Of a DNA stretch of 64,000 nt, positions 42,017 through 51,787 are shown piece by piece. A program made the position numbers and the translations under genes. The DNA comes from Acidobacteria bacterium 13_1_20CM_3_53_8 (GTDB lineage: Bacteria > Acidobacteriota > Blastocatellia > Pyrinomonadales > Pyrinomonadaceae), in assembly GCA_001920415.1 (NCBI GenBank), contig MNJR01000064.1, forward strand, positions 35,522 to 99,521, in the 5' to 3' direction. The first letter of the stretch is position 1. Each line of letters starts with the position of its first letter. The notes beneath the pieces were generated by a model, which worked only from the letters and a program-made list of their open reading frames with translations, was not told the DNA's origin and did not search any database.

Positions 42017-42676
42017 ATGCCCCAGATATTCCACCACAGCACAAATTTTTTAGCCAAGCTGAGCATTTTTGGGGCAATCTTCATTCTCATCGCGGCCACT
42101 TGGGTCGTAGCCGAAATCAATCGCTCTTCATGGAACACAGGCCAGTGGGTCGAGCGTCAACAGCCAGTTCAGTTTAGCCACAAGCATCATTCGGGCGACG
42201 ACGGGATTGACTGCCGCTACTGCCACACCTCCGTAGAGACATCTTCATCGGCAGGCATGCCGCCCACTAAAACTTGCATGAACTGTCACTCGCAGATTTG
42301 GGCAGACAGTCCCTACTTAGCGCCCGTGCGAGAAAGCTGGCGGACTGGAAAACCAATAGAGTGGGTGAGGGTTCACGATCTGCCGGATTACGTCTATTTC
42401 AATCACAGCATTCACGTCAAGAAGGGCGTAGGCTGCTCGACCTGTCACGGCAACGTGGCGCAGATGCCTGTCGTTTATCAGGCGTCGTCTTTGCAGATGG
42501 AGTGGTGTCTTCAGTGCCATCGCAATCCTGAGCAGTTCGTAAGACCGGAAGCGGAGATTTACAACATGGAGTGGATTCCGCCAGCGAATCAAGAGGAAGC
42601 TGGCGCGCAACTTCTTAAGACATATCACATTCAACCGCCGAACATTTTGACGAGTTGTTCGACGTGCCATCGCTGA
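42017..42676 (+). CDS. actA: Alternative Complex III subunit ActA, pentaheme cytochrome c
   Basis: 219 residues, electron-transfer subunit of the quinol:electron-acceptor oxidoreductase ACIII. One N-terminal membrane helix (about 14-34) anchors a periplasmic domain with five CxxCH sites: CRYCH, CMNCH, CSTCH, CLQCH and CSTCH. The lone His residues needed as second axial ligands are plentiful (FSHKHHSGD, HSIHVKK). I start at the ATG 42017 (MPQIFHH), which has GGAGCGGGG before it. Confidence 0.93.
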   Translation: MPQIFHHSTNFLAKLSIFGAIFILIAATWVVAEINRSSWNTGQWVERQQPVQFSHKHHSGDDGIDCRYCHTSVETSSSAGMPPTKTCMNCHSQIWADSPYLAPVRESWRTGKPIEWVRVHDLPDYVYFNHSIHVKKGVGCSTCHGNVAQMPVVYQASSLQMEWCLQCHRNPEQFVRPEAEIYNMEWIPPANQEEAGAQLLKTYHIQPPNILTSCSTCHR

Positions 42677-42735
42677 AGAATCTGGCACATATAAAGGAAT
42701 AATGCTGATGAGTAAGACCATGATAAGAGAAAGAA

Positions 42736-42818
42736 GAATCCACGCGCATCACACGAAATGGCACGAAGAGAAACAGCTTCTTCATTCGTGTGGTTTCGTG
42801 TGGCTTCGTGGATAGTTT
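42736..42818. repeat. Inverted repeat, family E
   Basis: AATCCACGCGCATCACACGAA on the left and TTCGTGTGGCTTCGTGGAT on the right. Lies between actA and actB; same family as 9389-9465. Confidence 0.85.
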
Positions 42819-42872
42819 TTCTCTTGCGCCGATTCTTGACTTGAGCCATGAATTTCAAGGACAGAGGGCGAG

Positions 42873-45800
42873 ATGCCTGGCATAGATAGCGAAAAAAATT
42901 TCCGGTTGCTGCGCGAAAGAGTGCTGGCCGCGCAGGAAGGTGACGGCAAGCGATACTGGCGCAGCCTAGAAGAGTTGGCCGACACGCCGGAGTTCCAAGA
43001 ATTCATGCTGCGCGAGTATCCGCAGCAGGCCGAAATTTGGGACGACGCCGTAGAGCGCCGCACTTTTTTGAAATTGATGGGAGCGTCGCTGGCTCTGGCA
43101 GGTTTGAGCGGCTGCGTCGTTCAACCGCCCGAAAGAATCGTCCCTTACGTCAAGCAGCCTGAAGAAGAGATTCCGGGAAAAGCTCTCTTCTTCGCAACGG
43201 CTATGACTATGGGCGGAGTCGGCACAGGGCTTCTTGTCAAGAGCAACGAAGGGAGGCCTACGAAGATTGAAGGCAACGAGCTTCACCCGGACAGTCGTGG
43301 CGCTACGGACATCTTCTCACAGGCTTCCATACTGACGCTCTACGATCCAGACCGCTCGCAGACTCCAATCTTCCGCGAAGAGACTCGCCCGTGGACGGCG
43401 TTTCTAGGCGAAGTTCGGCAGGCGTTGGATCAAGAGCAGAAGCCGAAAGGTGGAGCGGGTCTTCGATTTCTGACCGAGACGGTTGTGTCGCCTACGCTTG
43501 TCTCGCAGATGAAAGCTATTTTAGGAGAATTTCCTGCTGCAAAGTGGCATCAGTATGAGCCAGCAGCGCGAAACAACGTATTCAACGGTGCGCTCATGGC
43601 CTTCGGCGCGCCCGTTAACATTCTTTACAACTTCGCTGCGGCTGATCGCGTCTTCTCAATTGATTCCGATTTTCTAGCTTGCGCTCCGGGCAACATTCGC
43701 AACGCACGCGACTTTGCCGCGCGTCGTCGCGACACGGCGAACATGAACAGGCTTTATGTCATAGAGACCACGCCTACGAACACTGGCGCGAAAGCCGATC
43801 ATCGTCTAGCGCTTCGTCCGAGCGAGATTGAAAACTTCGTGCGCGCGGTCGCAGCCGGAGTTGGCGCGAACACGGGCAGCAATCAGGTTTCCGTTGGCTC
43901 ACACGCGAAATGGATTACAGCGCTCGTGAATGATTTGAAGCAGAGCGCAGGCAAGAGCATTGTAATAGTGGGCGACGAGCAGCCTGCTGTGATTCATGCG
44001 TTGGCTCACGCGATGAACGCTGCGCTAGGCAATGTCGGCAAGACTATTTCGTACACAGACCCTGTTGAAGCGAATCCGATTGACCAGATTCAATCTTTGC
44101 GCGAACTCGTTGGCGACATTAACAACGGTCTCGTTGACATGCTCGTAATGGTCGGCGGCAATCCTGTTTACAACACGCCTGCTGATCTTAACTTCAACAA
44201 GACGCTGCTAGACAAAGTTAAGCTGCGCATTCACCTGAGCATGTACAAGGACGAAACTTCGGAGCTTTGTCACTGGCACATACCTGAATCGCACTATCTG
44301 GAAGCATGGAGCGACACGCGCGCTTTTGACGGTACAGCTTCAATAGTTCAACCGCTCATCGCGCCGCTTTACGACAGCCGCTCGGCTCACGAATTTCTGG
44401 CGGCGTTCACACAGTCGCCGGATCAGAAAGGCTACGACATTGTTCGCTCGTACTGGCAGGGACAGATGTCGGGTGCCGGTCAAGCTTCAGTCTTCACCGC
44501 TCCTGTTTTGTCTACAACTAATGATTTCGAGCAGGCGTGGCGCAAGGCTGTGCACGACGGCGTGATTCCGAACACCGCGTTGCCGCAGAAGACTTTTACG
44601 ATCAAGACCGATTGGGCTAATCAACCCGCACCCGTCACACAGCCCCCGGCACCCGGCACCTTTGAAATAGTTTTTCGCACAGACCCTACAGTTCACGACG
44701 GGCGCTTTGCGAATAACGGATGGCTTCAAGAGTTGCCGAAGCCTCTGACGAAATTGACCTGGGACAACGCTGTGATGATGAGCCGCAAGACTGCCGATGA
44801 TTTGAAGTTAACAAGTCAGACGGGACGATGGGGCGGCGACACTTTCGTTGACACGGTTAATCTCAGTTATCAAGGACGCACGATTCCGAACGTTCCAATC
44901 TGGATTCTGCCCGGCCAGCCCGACGGCGTCATCACAGTTCATCTTGGTTACGGTCGCAGACGTGCGGGCAAAGTTGGAAATAATCGTGGCTTTAACGTCT
45001 ACGCTATTCGCACTTCGGACGCTCAGTGGTTCGGCGCGGGCGCGCAGATAGTAGCCACGGGCGATCAGGTTCAACTGGCGACGACGCAGCTACATTTTAA
45101 CATGGAGAACCGCGACATCGTTCGCACGCGAACCGCAGAAGAGTTGCAGCACGGCGGCGAACATCATCAGGCTGCGGAAGGTCATACGCATGAAGAAGAA
45201 CCGCCGACGCACGACGAGACGCTTTATCCGAACTACGACTACCAGAATCAGGGCAACGAATTGAACTATGCCTGGGGCATGGCGATTGACATCTCGTCTT
45301 GCGTAGGCTGCAACGCCTGCGTCGTAGCGTGCCAGTCCGAGAATAACATTCCCATAGTGGGCAAAGAGCAGGTATTCCGCAGCCGCGAAATGCACTGGCT
45401 ACGCGTTGACACATACTTTGAGGGCACTGCCGAGAACGTAGAAGAAACACACTTCATGCCGGTGCCCTGTATGCACTGCGAGAACGCGCCGTGCGAGCCT
45501 GTCTGCCCTGTTCACGCGACCGTGCATAGCGCCGAAGGCTTGAACGACATGGTCTACAACCGTTGCGTGGGCACACGGTATTGTTCCAATAACTGCCCGT
45601 ACAAGGTGCGCCGCTTCAACTTCCTGCTTTATCAGGATTGGACAACGCCGACCTATCAACTGATGCGCAACCCTGAAGTAAGTGTGCGCTCGCGCGGCGT
45701 GATGGAGAAATGCACATACTGCGTGCAGCGAATTCAGTGGGCCAAGATTGAATCGGAGAAAGAGGGACGACCCATACGCGACGGCGAGGTGGTAACTGCG

Positions 45801-45989
45801 TGTCAGGCAGTCTGCCCGACCGAAGCGATTGTCTTCGGCAATATCAACGACCCAAACTCGCGCGTGTCTAAGTTGAAAGCCGATGAACGTCGAAACTATT
45901 CATTGCTCGCGGATTTGAACACGCGACCGCGAACGACTTATCTAACTGGCGTGCGCAACCCTAACCCGGAGCTTTCAGGGGAAGTTTAG
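42873..45989 (+). CDS. actB: Alternative Complex III subunit ActB (molybdopterin-enzyme-like plus Fe-S ferredoxin domain)
   Basis: 1038 residues. [21 protein letters not shown] (about residues 61-81) is a twin-arginine lipoprotein signal set unusually 60 residues in, as in other ActB proteins. Next comes a molybdopterin oxidoreductase-like region without an evident cofactor set, then from about residue 809 an NrfC/DmsB-like part with four cysteine groups: [35 protein letters not shown] and CTYC...CQAVCP. They bind 3Fe-4S/4Fe-4S clusters and carry quinol electrons towards the hemes. Confidence 0.95.
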   Translation: MPGIDSEKNFRLLRERVLAAQEGDGKRYWRSLEELADTPEFQEFMLREYPQQAEIWDDAVERRTFLKLMGASLALAGLSGCVVQPPERIVPYVKQPEEEIPGKALFFATAMTMGGVGTGLLVKSNEGRPTKIEGNELHPDSRGATDIFSQASILTLYDPDRSQTPIFREETRPWTAFLGEVRQALDQEQKPKGGAGLRFLTETVVSPTLVSQMKAILGEFPAAKWHQYEPAARNNVFNGALMAFGAPVNILYNFAAADRVFSIDSDFLACAPGNIRNARDFAARRRDTANMNRLYVIETTPTNTGAKADHRLALRPSEIENFVRAVAAGVGANTGSNQVSVGSHAKWITALVNDLKQSAGKSIVIVGDEQPAVIHALAHAMNAALGNVGKTISYTDPVEANPIDQIQSLRELVGDINNGLVDMLVMVGGNPVYNTPADLNFNKTLLDKVKLRIHLSMYKDETSELCHWHIPESHYLEAWSDTRAFDGTASIVQPLIAPLYDSRSAHEFLAAFTQSPDQKGYDIVRSYWQGQMSGAGQASVFTAPVLSTTNDFEQAWRKAVHDGVIPNTALPQKTFTIKTDWANQPAPVTQPPAPGTFEIVFRTDPTVHDGRFANNGWLQELPKPLTKLTWDNAVMMSRKTADDLKLTSQTGRWGGDTFVDTVNLSYQGRTIPNVPIWILPGQPDGVITVHLGYGRRRAGKVGNNRGFNVYAIRTSDAQWFGAGAQIVATGDQVQLATTQLHFNMENRDIVRTRTAEELQHGGEHHQAAEGHTHEEEPPTHDETLYPNYDYQNQGNELNYAWGMAIDISSCVGCNACVVACQSENNIPIVGKEQVFRSREMHWLRVDTYFEGTAENVEETHFMPVPCMHCENAPCEPVCPVHATVHSAEGLNDMVYNRCVGTRYCSNNCPYKVRRFNFLLYQDWTTPTYQLMRNPEVSVRSRGVMEKCTYCVQRIQWAKIESEKEGRPIRDGEVVTACQAVCPTEAIVFGNINDPNSRVSKLKADERRNYSLLADLNTRPRTTYLTGVRNPNPELSGEV

Positions 45990-45999
45990 GAAGATCATA

Positions 46000-47382
46000 A
46001 TGGAACATCCGCATCAAGAAGAGCGAGTGCACGCGACAGAGCCGGTCGTGGAGCCGGGCTATACATTCTCGTCCGTCACGGACAAGATCAGTTCCATAGT
46101 GCTTCGCCGCCGCACACCGCTCTGGTGGTTCGCGGGCTTCGCCGTCGCGTTCGTACTCGCTCAGGTGCTTCTGCTCTCCATTACCTATCTTGTCTTCACC
46201 GGCATTGGCATCTTCGGCACTAACGTCCCCGTGGGCTGGGCTATGCCCATCATTAACTTCGTCTGGTGGATTGGCATAGGCCACGCGGGAACTTTAATCT
46301 CCGCAATCCTGCTTCTGCTGCGTCAAGAGTGGCGCACTTCCATTAATCGTTTCGCTGAAGCGATGACGCTCTTCGCGGTGGCGTGCGCGGGCATCTATCC
46401 GGTGTTTCACCTTGGAAGACCTTGGCTGGCTTACTGGCTCTTCCCTTACCCGAACACTATGAACATCTGGCCGCAGTTTCGCTCGCCATTGATGTGGGAC
46501 GTGTTCGCTGTCTCGACCTACGGCACAGTCTCTGCGCTCTTCTGGTTCATAGGATTGATTCCAGACTTTGCGACGCTAAGGGATCGCGCACGCAGCCGCC
46601 CATTCCAGTGGATTTATGGAATGCTTGCTATGGGCTGGCGCGGCAGCGCTCGTCACTGGGCGCGTTATGAGATGGCTTACCTGCTTCTGGCAGGACTAGC
46701 GACGCCGCTCGTGCTTTCGGTTCACACGATTGTCAGCTTCGACTTCGCCATAGGCATCATTCCGGGCTGGCACGCGACCATCTTTCCGCCCTACTTCGTC
46801 GCGGGCGCTATCTACGCGGGCTTCGCAATGGTTCTTCTGCTGACCATCCCCTTGAGAAAACTTTACGGGCTTGAGGGTTTTATTACAGACCGCCACATTG
46901 ACAACATGGCGAAGGTGATGCTGGCTACGGGCTTGATAGTTCTTTACGGCTACATGATGGAAGCGTTTTTTGGTTACTACAGCGCGAACCAGTACGAGAG
47001 CTATATGATTCATAATCGCCAGTTCGGCCCGTACTGGTACTACTACTGGGCGCTTATCTTCTGCAACGGGTTCACGCCGCAACTGCTCTGGTTCAAATTC
47101 TTCCGCAAGAACACAGTCATACTCTGGTTCATAGCCGTAGTCGTCAGCATAGGCATGTGGCTCGAACGCTTCGTCATTGTCATCACGAGCCTGCACAGAG
47201 ATTTTCTGCCCTCGTCGTGGGGCATGTACCAGCCGACCATCTGGGACTGGTCAATGTTTCTCGGAACACTAGGGCTATTCTTCAGCCTACTGTTCCTGTT
47301 CATCAGATTCCTGCCCATGATCTCCATCTTCGAGATGCGAACCATTCTGCCGCAGGCGGAGATAGAGGAGGAGGCAGCGTGA
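46000..47382 (+). CDS. actC: Alternative Complex III subunit ActC (NrfD-like)
   Basis: 460 residues, about ten membrane helices, the NrfD/PsrC-type quinol-binding membrane subunit. NWE-like and conserved His/Asp residues sit near the helix ends ([21 protein letters not shown] and [25 protein letters not shown], in parts). The second homologue ActF lies further down the operon. AGGAAG precedes the ATG, 10 nt after actB. Confidence 0.94.
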   Translation: MEHPHQEERVHATEPVVEPGYTFSSVTDKISSIVLRRRTPLWWFAGFAVAFVLAQVLLLSITYLVFTGIGIFGTNVPVGWAMPIINFVWWIGIGHAGTLISAILLLLRQEWRTSINRFAEAMTLFAVACAGIYPVFHLGRPWLAYWLFPYPNTMNIWPQFRSPLMWDVFAVSTYGTVSALFWFIGLIPDFATLRDRARSRPFQWIYGMLAMGWRGSARHWARYEMAYLLLAGLATPLVLSVHTIVSFDFAIGIIPGWHATIFPPYFVAGAIYAGFAMVLLLTIPLRKLYGLEGFITDRHIDNMAKVMLATGLIVLYGYMMEAFFGYYSANQYESYMIHNRQFGPYWYYYWALIFCNGFTPQLLWFKFFRKNTVILWFIAVVVSIGMWLERFVIVITSLHRDFLPSSWGMYQPTIWDWSMFLGTLGLFFSLLFLFIRFLPMISIFEMRTILPQAEIEEEAA

Positions 47383-47386
47383 AGAG

Positions 47387-47480
47387 CAGTTTTCAGTTTT
47401 TAGTTTTCAGTTTTCAGAAAGAAGCAGATGCTTTCTGATTACAAACCAACTGAAAACTAAAAACTGAAAACTGAAAACTG
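47387..47480. repeat. Inverted heptamer repeat, family A, between actC and actD
   Basis: CAGTTTT/TAGTTTT arms. The loop (GCAGATGCTTTCTGATTACAAACC) is almost the same as in the element at 50094, so the two copies arose recently from one another. It ends 5 nt before the actD ATG. Confidence 0.94.
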
Positions 47481-47485
47481 TAGTT

Positions 47486-48061
47486 ATGAGCGAGGTTAAA
47501 GATTTAAAGCCGCGCGAAGACAGGTTGGTGAAGCCGCCGCTGTATGGGCTGATGGCGTCATTCGATAATCCGACCGACGTGGTGGCTGCGGCGCGCGAGG
47601 CTTACGATGCGGGCTATAGAAAGATTAACGGTTATTCGCCGTATCCGATTGAGGAGTTGTCCGAGGCTATAGGATTTCATCGCACGCGACTGCCGATAAT
47701 CGTTTTGATAGGCGGCATCGTTGGCGGCCTTTCGGGCTACTTGATGCAATACTGGGTCGCTGCCGTCAACTATCCGATAAATGTTGGCGGAAAACCTTTG
47801 CACAGTTGGCCTGCGTTCATGCCGATTACATTCGAGATGACTGTGCTATTTGCTGCGTTCGCCGCTGTCTTCGGAATGCTAGCGCTAAACGGTTTGCCTA
47901 TGCCCTATCACCCTGTATTCAATGCGCCGAGTTTTGATCTGGCCTCGCGCGACCATTTCTTTCTTGTCATAGAGGCCAAAGACCCCAAGTTCGATTACGA
48001 AGAGACCCTGCGATTTATGAACACGCTGAACGCGAACGAGGTCGTTGATGTCGAAGTCTGA
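47486..48061 (+). CDS. actD: Alternative Complex III subunit ActD (DUF3341)
   Basis: 191 residues. Starts with a soluble segment (PLYGLMASFDNPTDVVAAAREAYDAGYRKINGYSPYPIEEL in parts), has two membrane helices with GGIVGGLSGYLMQYW and GLPMPYHPVFN, and a C-terminal DHFFLVIEAKDPKFD segment: the DUF3341 pattern. It links ActC and ActF in the membrane part. The start has no Shine-Dalgarno sequence; it follows the repeat (CTGTAGTT ATG). It overlaps actE by 14 nt. Confidence 0.92.
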   Translation: MSEVKDLKPREDRLVKPPLYGLMASFDNPTDVVAAAREAYDAGYRKINGYSPYPIEELSEAIGFHRTRLPIIVLIGGIVGGLSGYLMQYWVAAVNYPINVGGKPLHSWPAFMPITFEMTVLFAAFAAVFGMLALNGLPMPYHPVFNAPSFDLASRDHFFLVIEAKDPKFDYEETLRFMNTLNANEVVDVEV

Positions 48062-48854
48062 AAAGAAGGCAAAAGTAAAAAGGCAAAAGGCAAAAGTGAG
48101 GATGGATAGCAGAATTTATAAGAAGCTGGCTTCCTCTTACTTTTTCCTTTTACCTTTTGCCTTTTTACTTCTCTTTTCTGGTTGTCGTCAGGACATGCAG
48201 AATCAGCCGCGCTATATAGCTTATAGGGAGAGCAATTTTTTCCGTGACGGCATGTCGTCGCGCCCTTTGGTCGAAGGGACAGTGCCGCGCGGCTATCTCA
48301 GGGACGATTCGCTGCTTTACACGGGCAAGGTGAGCGTGGCGAATCAGCAGGGCGCTAGCCAGAACAGGCAGGCGGCAGAAAACGCTGCGCCGCAAACTGG
48401 CACGACGCAGAGTAATCCTACTATGGCCGCAGCTACTGGCGCTGGCGCGCAACCCAACGGCGTCGGCAGCGAAGCAGACTCTACAGTGTTTCCGTTTCCT
48501 GTAACCCAACAAGTTCTGGAGCGCGGGCGGGAGCGTTACCAGATTTTCTGCGCGGTCTGTCATGGCCTGACCGGCGACGGCGACGGCATGGTTGTGCGTA
48601 GAGGTTTTCGCAAGCCGTCTTCCTATTACGATCCGCGATTGCGTAGCGCGCCCGTAGGCCATTTCTTCGACGTGATGACGAACGGCTGGGGCGCAATGCC
48701 TAGTTACGCCCAACAAATTCCGGCGACGGATCGTTGGGCTATCATCGCATACATTCGCGCGCTTCAAGCCACAAGACCGCAGACCGCCACAGACACGCAG
48801 GGAGCAGCGAGTTTGCCGCAGCAACAACCAGCGCAGACCGGAGGGCAGAGATAA
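48048..48854 (+). CDS. actE: Alternative Complex III subunit ActE, monoheme cytochrome c lipoprotein with repeat-derived signal peptide
   Basis: 268 residues. A single heme-c site IFCAVCHGLTGDGDG (about residue 172) and a later Met ligand fit ActE. The signal peptide ends in a lipobox FSGC (about residues 42-45). The basic N-terminus (KAKVKRQKAKV) and the hydrophobic stretch (FFLLPFAFLLLF) are read from the left and right arms of an AAAGGCA inverted repeat at 48061-48175. An internal ATG at 48102 (MDSRIYKK) would still leave the right arm as the hydrophobic core. Residues 75-130 are Gln/Ala/Gly-rich linker. ActE hands electrons on to the oxidase. Confidence 0.92.
   Translation: MSKSEKKAKVKRQKAKVRMDSRIYKKLASSYFFLLPFAFLLLFSGCRQDMQNQPRYIAYRESNFFRDGMSSRPLVEGTVPRGYLRDDSLLYTGKVSVANQQGASQNRQAAENAAPQTGTTQSNPTMAAATGAGAQPNGVGSEADSTVFPFPVTQQVLERGRERYQIFCAVCHGLTGDGDGMVVRRGFRKPSSYYDPRLRSAPVGHFFDVMTNGWGAMPSYAQQIPATDRWAIIAYIRALQATRPQTATDTQGAASLPQQQPAQTGGQR
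48061..48175. repeat. Inverted heptamer repeat inside actE (AAAGGCA units)
   Basis: AAAGGCAAAAGTAAAAAGG on the left and CCTTTTACCTTTTGCCTTT on the right, 50 nt apart. It is wholly translated and forms the signal peptide of ActE. Confidence 0.9.
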
Positions 48855-50092
48855 TGAGCACGGCGGTCGAGAAGACATTCGCTGCCCCGCCCGAAGTCGC
48901 CCGCTTACAGCGCCCGGCGCTAATAGTCGGCGCTGTATTCCTGCTGCTTCTAGTCGCCGGCATCTTCCTGCCGCACGGTACAGGGCAGAATCAGGTTCCC
49001 GGCATCACACAGTTCTTCCGTTCTTATCTACTTGGCTTCGTCTTCTGGACTGGCGTGAGCGTAGGCTGTCTGGGTCTGTTGATGCTTCAACACAACATTC
49101 GCGGCGCGTGGGGCATGGTCATTCGTAGAGTGTTAGAAGCAGGAACGAGAACGCTGCCGTTGATGCTGGTGCTATTTCTGCCGCTCGCTATTTTCGGATT
49201 GCCGCACATTTACGAGTGGGTGAACCCGCAAGGGTTTCATGCTACCGAAAGATCAATCGAGATAATCAACTCGAAGCGCGGCTATCTGAACGTACCATTC
49301 TTTTTGATTCGCTCGTTTATCTACTTCGCGCTCTGGATAGGGTTGATGTATGTGCTCAACCTCTGGTCGCGCGAGCAGGACAGAACCTCAGAGCATGGGC
49401 TAATTAAGAAGATGCAGCGTGTGAGCGGCCCCGGACTTGGAATCTTTATCTTGAGCGTGACGTTCGCTTCGATTGACTGGGTGATGTCGCTAGAGCCTGA
49501 ATGGTTCTCTACGATATTCGGCCTTCTGTTCGTCGCGGGCTGGAACTTGAGCGCGTTCTCGTTTGTCATCGTCGTGATGTTCTGGCTCTCTGAGCGCAGA
49601 CCCATGAACGAAGTTTTGCTGCCCAGACATTTTCATGATCTTGGAAAGTTGCTTCTAGCGTTCGTGATGCTCTGGGCGTATTTCGCGTTCTCGCAATACC
49701 TGATTATCTGGGCTGGTAATTTGCCTGAAGAGATAAAGTGGTACTTGTATCGCACGCGCGGCGGATGGGGCTGGGTTGGGATACTGCTCCCAATTCTGCA
49801 CTTCGCTATTCCCTTCCTGATGCTGCTCTCGCGCGATTTGAAGCGCAACGCAAGCAAGCTCGCGGCTGTTGCGCTCGCAATCTTAGTGATGCGCTTCATT
49901 GATCTTGTTTGGATTATCGTGCCGGAATTTCACAAAGGCGCTTTTGCAATGAGTTGGATGGACGTGGTCTCGCCCGTAGCAATCGGCGGCCTGTGGCTGG
50001 CCTATTTCGCATGGCAGTTGCAGCAGCGCCCGCTCGTTCCCACGGGCGACTCGCGCCTTGCAGAAGCTATGGAAGAGCACGGAGGACACTGA
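48854..50092 (+). CDS. actF: Alternative Complex III subunit ActF (second NrfD-like)
   Basis: 412 residues, about ten helices, homologous to ActC. RPALIVGAVFLLLLVAGIFLP is the first helix; conserved segments include SFASIDWVMSLEPEWFSTI-like (VTFASIDWVMSLEPEW) and WAYFAFSQYLIIWAGNLPEEI. The ATG shares one base with the actE TAA stop (TAATG), so it is translationally coupled. Confidence 0.93.
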   Translation: MSTAVEKTFAAPPEVARLQRPALIVGAVFLLLLVAGIFLPHGTGQNQVPGITQFFRSYLLGFVFWTGVSVGCLGLLMLQHNIRGAWGMVIRRVLEAGTRTLPLMLVLFLPLAIFGLPHIYEWVNPQGFHATERSIEIINSKRGYLNVPFFLIRSFIYFALWIGLMYVLNLWSREQDRTSEHGLIKKMQRVSGPGLGIFILSVTFASIDWVMSLEPEWFSTIFGLLFVAGWNLSAFSFVIVVMFWLSERRPMNEVLLPRHFHDLGKLLLAFVMLWAYFAFSQYLIIWAGNLPEEIKWYLYRTRGGWGWVGILLPILHFAIPFLMLLSRDLKRNASKLAAVALAILVMRFIDLVWIIVPEFHKGAFAMSWMDVVSPVAIGGLWLAYFAWQLQQRPLVPTGDSRLAEAMEEHGGH

Positions 50093-50093
50093 A

Positions 50094-50185
50094 CAGTTTT
50101 CAGTTTTTAGTTTTCAGTTTTCAGAAAAAGCAAATGCTTTCTGATTACAAACTAACTGAAAACTTAAAACTGAAAACTGAAAACT
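50094..50185. repeat. Inverted heptamer repeat, family A, after actF
   Basis: Arms and loop nearly identical to the copy at 47387. It starts 2 nt after the actF stop and ends 7 nt before the next ATG. Confidence 0.94.
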
Positions 50186-50192
50186 ATTTATT

Positions 50193-50810
50193 ATGGCTAG
50201 ATTCGGAAAGAAGGACGACATACACATTACGCCGGACGTGTCGCACATTCAGAATCCTGATGTGGCGCACGAGGCGAGCGATGTGAACGTCCCGGCTATT
50301 CTAAAGTTCGTGGCAGGACTGGTCATCTTCGCAGTGATAGTTCACGTGCTGATGCTGCTGATGTTCAAATTTCTGGAGGCGCGGCAGGTGAAATTTGAAA
50401 GCGAGAATCCGCCCGCGCCAATGGCTTTGACGGGTCAGCAATTGCCGCCCGAGCCGCGTCTTCAGGAAGCGCGCGGATGGTCTGTGCAAGTGGATGCGAA
50501 CCAACGTCGTGAGCTTGAAGAACAGGGTTACAGGGTTGACCAGAACGGCCACGTGAATCTAGAACTCGAAGAGCCGCAAGCGGAGAGAAAAATCTTGACG
50601 CAGGTCTGGCAGCGCGAGCTTGAGAACGGCAAGGTTGATCCAAGCACCGGCGCGCGCCTGAGCATTCCCATCAATCAGGCTATGCAACAGGTTCTCTCTC
50701 AAGGCTTGCCCGCACGCCAGCAACCTAGCAGCGACGAACAGATTTCCAACGGGCAACAGATTCCAACCTACCAGAGTTCGGGGCGCATGATGGAAAGAAG
50801 AAAGCAGTAG
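50193..50810 (+). CDS. Act-operon single-pass membrane protein of unknown function
   Basis: 205 residues: a soluble N-terminus, one membrane helix (about 38-60, FVAGLVIFAVIVHVLMLLMFKFL), and a hydrophilic periplasmic part rich in Gln/Glu. A gene of this type often sits between act and SCO/cox genes in Acidobacteria-like genomes, so it may be an accessory subunit or assembly factor; this is inference from position. The start has only TTATT before it and no Shine-Dalgarno sequence. Confidence 0.7.
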   Translation: MARFGKKDDIHITPDVSHIQNPDVAHEASDVNVPAILKFVAGLVIFAVIVHVLMLLMFKFLEARQVKFESENPPAPMALTGQQLPPEPRLQEARGWSVQVDANQRRELEEQGYRVDQNGHVNLELEEPQAERKILTQVWQRELENGKVDPSTGARLSIPINQAMQQVLSQGLPARQQPSSDEQISNGQQIPTYQSSGRMMERRKQ

Positions 50811-51782
50811 ATGAAGTCAAAAGTAAAAAGGCAAAAGGTAAAAGTGAAGAATGTAAGAAGAGCGGGTGTTGAGTGGACAACTGCTGCGCGTGCGCTCAAG
50901 CGTGCCGCCAGCGCTCTGTTCTTCTTCACCTTTTGCCTTTTACCTTTTTCCTTTTGCCTTTCTCAGCCGAATGTTCCCGTGCCGCAGTATGCGCCTATGA
51001 AGAATACTGGGACTCCGCAGCCGAATGGTGTTCCGGCGGCGCTGCAAAACGTGGGTATTGACCAGAAGTTAAATTCGAAGGTTCCGCTTGATCTGGTTTT
51101 CACGGATGAGCAGGGACGAGCAGTTCAACTCGGTGAATATTTTAATAAGGGAAAGCCTGTTGTTCTCTCGCTAGTCTATTACAACTGCCCCATGCTCTGC
51201 ACGCAGGTGCTCAATGGCATGGCTGGAAGTTTCAAAGGGCTGGACTTTAATGTTGGAGAACAGTTTGAAGTGGTGACCGTAAGCTTCGATGCGCGCGAGA
51301 CACATGAGCTTGCGGCGCAGAAGAAAGAGCTTTATCTCAGAAAACTTGGTCAGCCCGGCGCTGCGGCGGGCTGGCACTTTCTGGTTGGCGATGAGCAGAA
51401 CATCAAGCGGCTGGCTGACGCCGTTGGTTTTCGTTTCGCGTTCGATCCTTCTACGAATCAGTTCGCGCACGCATCGGGCATCATGGTGCTGACGCCCTAT
51501 GCAAAAGTTTCGCGCTACTTCTACGGCATTGAATATGCGCCGAGGGATTTGCGTTTCGGCTTGATAGAGGCTTCGGAAAATCGGATAGGGTCGCCTGTGG
51601 ATCAGGTGCTGCTCTATTGCTACCACTACGATCCGGCTACGGGCAGATACGCGCTCGTCTTCAGGTTCTATCAACTGGCGGCGGCTGTCACAGTCGTAGC
51701 GATAGTAGCGCTGCTAATAATATTGAAACGGCGAGAGAGATTTATTAATGACAGGCGCGCCCATGCGGAACGCGTCGCTTGA
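50811..51782 (+). CDS. SCO1/SenC copper chaperone for CuA assembly
   Basis: 323 residues. Thioredoxin-like domain with the copper motif NCPMLCTQVL (two Cys, CxxxC) and the third ligand His in FAHASGIMVL; DARETHELAAQKK is conserved. A C-terminal membrane helix (about residues 284-308) is present, as in ACIII-linked SCO proteins. The signal peptide is read from a repeat: KSKVKRQKVKVK from the left arm and FFFTFCLLPFSFCL from the right arm (50817-50973). The stop is 5 nt before coxB. It loads copper into the CuA site of CoxB. Confidence 0.93.
   Translation: MKSKVKRQKVKVKNVRRAGVEWTTAARALKRAASALFFFTFCLLPFSFCLSQPNVPVPQYAPMKNTGTPQPNGVPAALQNVGIDQKLNSKVPLDLVFTDEQGRAVQLGEYFNKGKPVVLSLVYYNCPMLCTQVLNGMAGSFKGLDFNVGEQFEVVTVSFDARETHELAAQKKELYLRKLGQPGAAAGWHFLVGDEQNIKRLADAVGFRFAFDPSTNQFAHASGIMVLTPYAKVSRYFYGIEYAPRDLRFGLIEASENRIGSPVDQVLLYCYHYDPATGRYALVFRFYQLAAAVTVVAIVALLIILKRRERFINDRRAHAERVA
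50817..50973. repeat. Inverted heptamer repeat inside the SCO1 gene (AAAGGCA/AAAGGTA units)
   Basis: AAAAGTAAAAAGGCAAAAGG left and CCTTTTGCCTTTTACC right around about 70 nt. It is translated as the signal peptide, like the actE copy. Confidence 0.88.
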
Positions 51783-51787
51783 AATCC

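Noticed and set aside
47387..47480. CRISPR-like array (short tandem repeats)
   Set aside because: Units are only 7 nt without unique spacers, arms are complementary to one another, and no cas gene is present.
48734..48853. actF start at 48734
   Set aside because: This would overlap 120 nt of actE; the ATG at 48854 overlaps the actE stop by one base and gives the conserved N-terminus.
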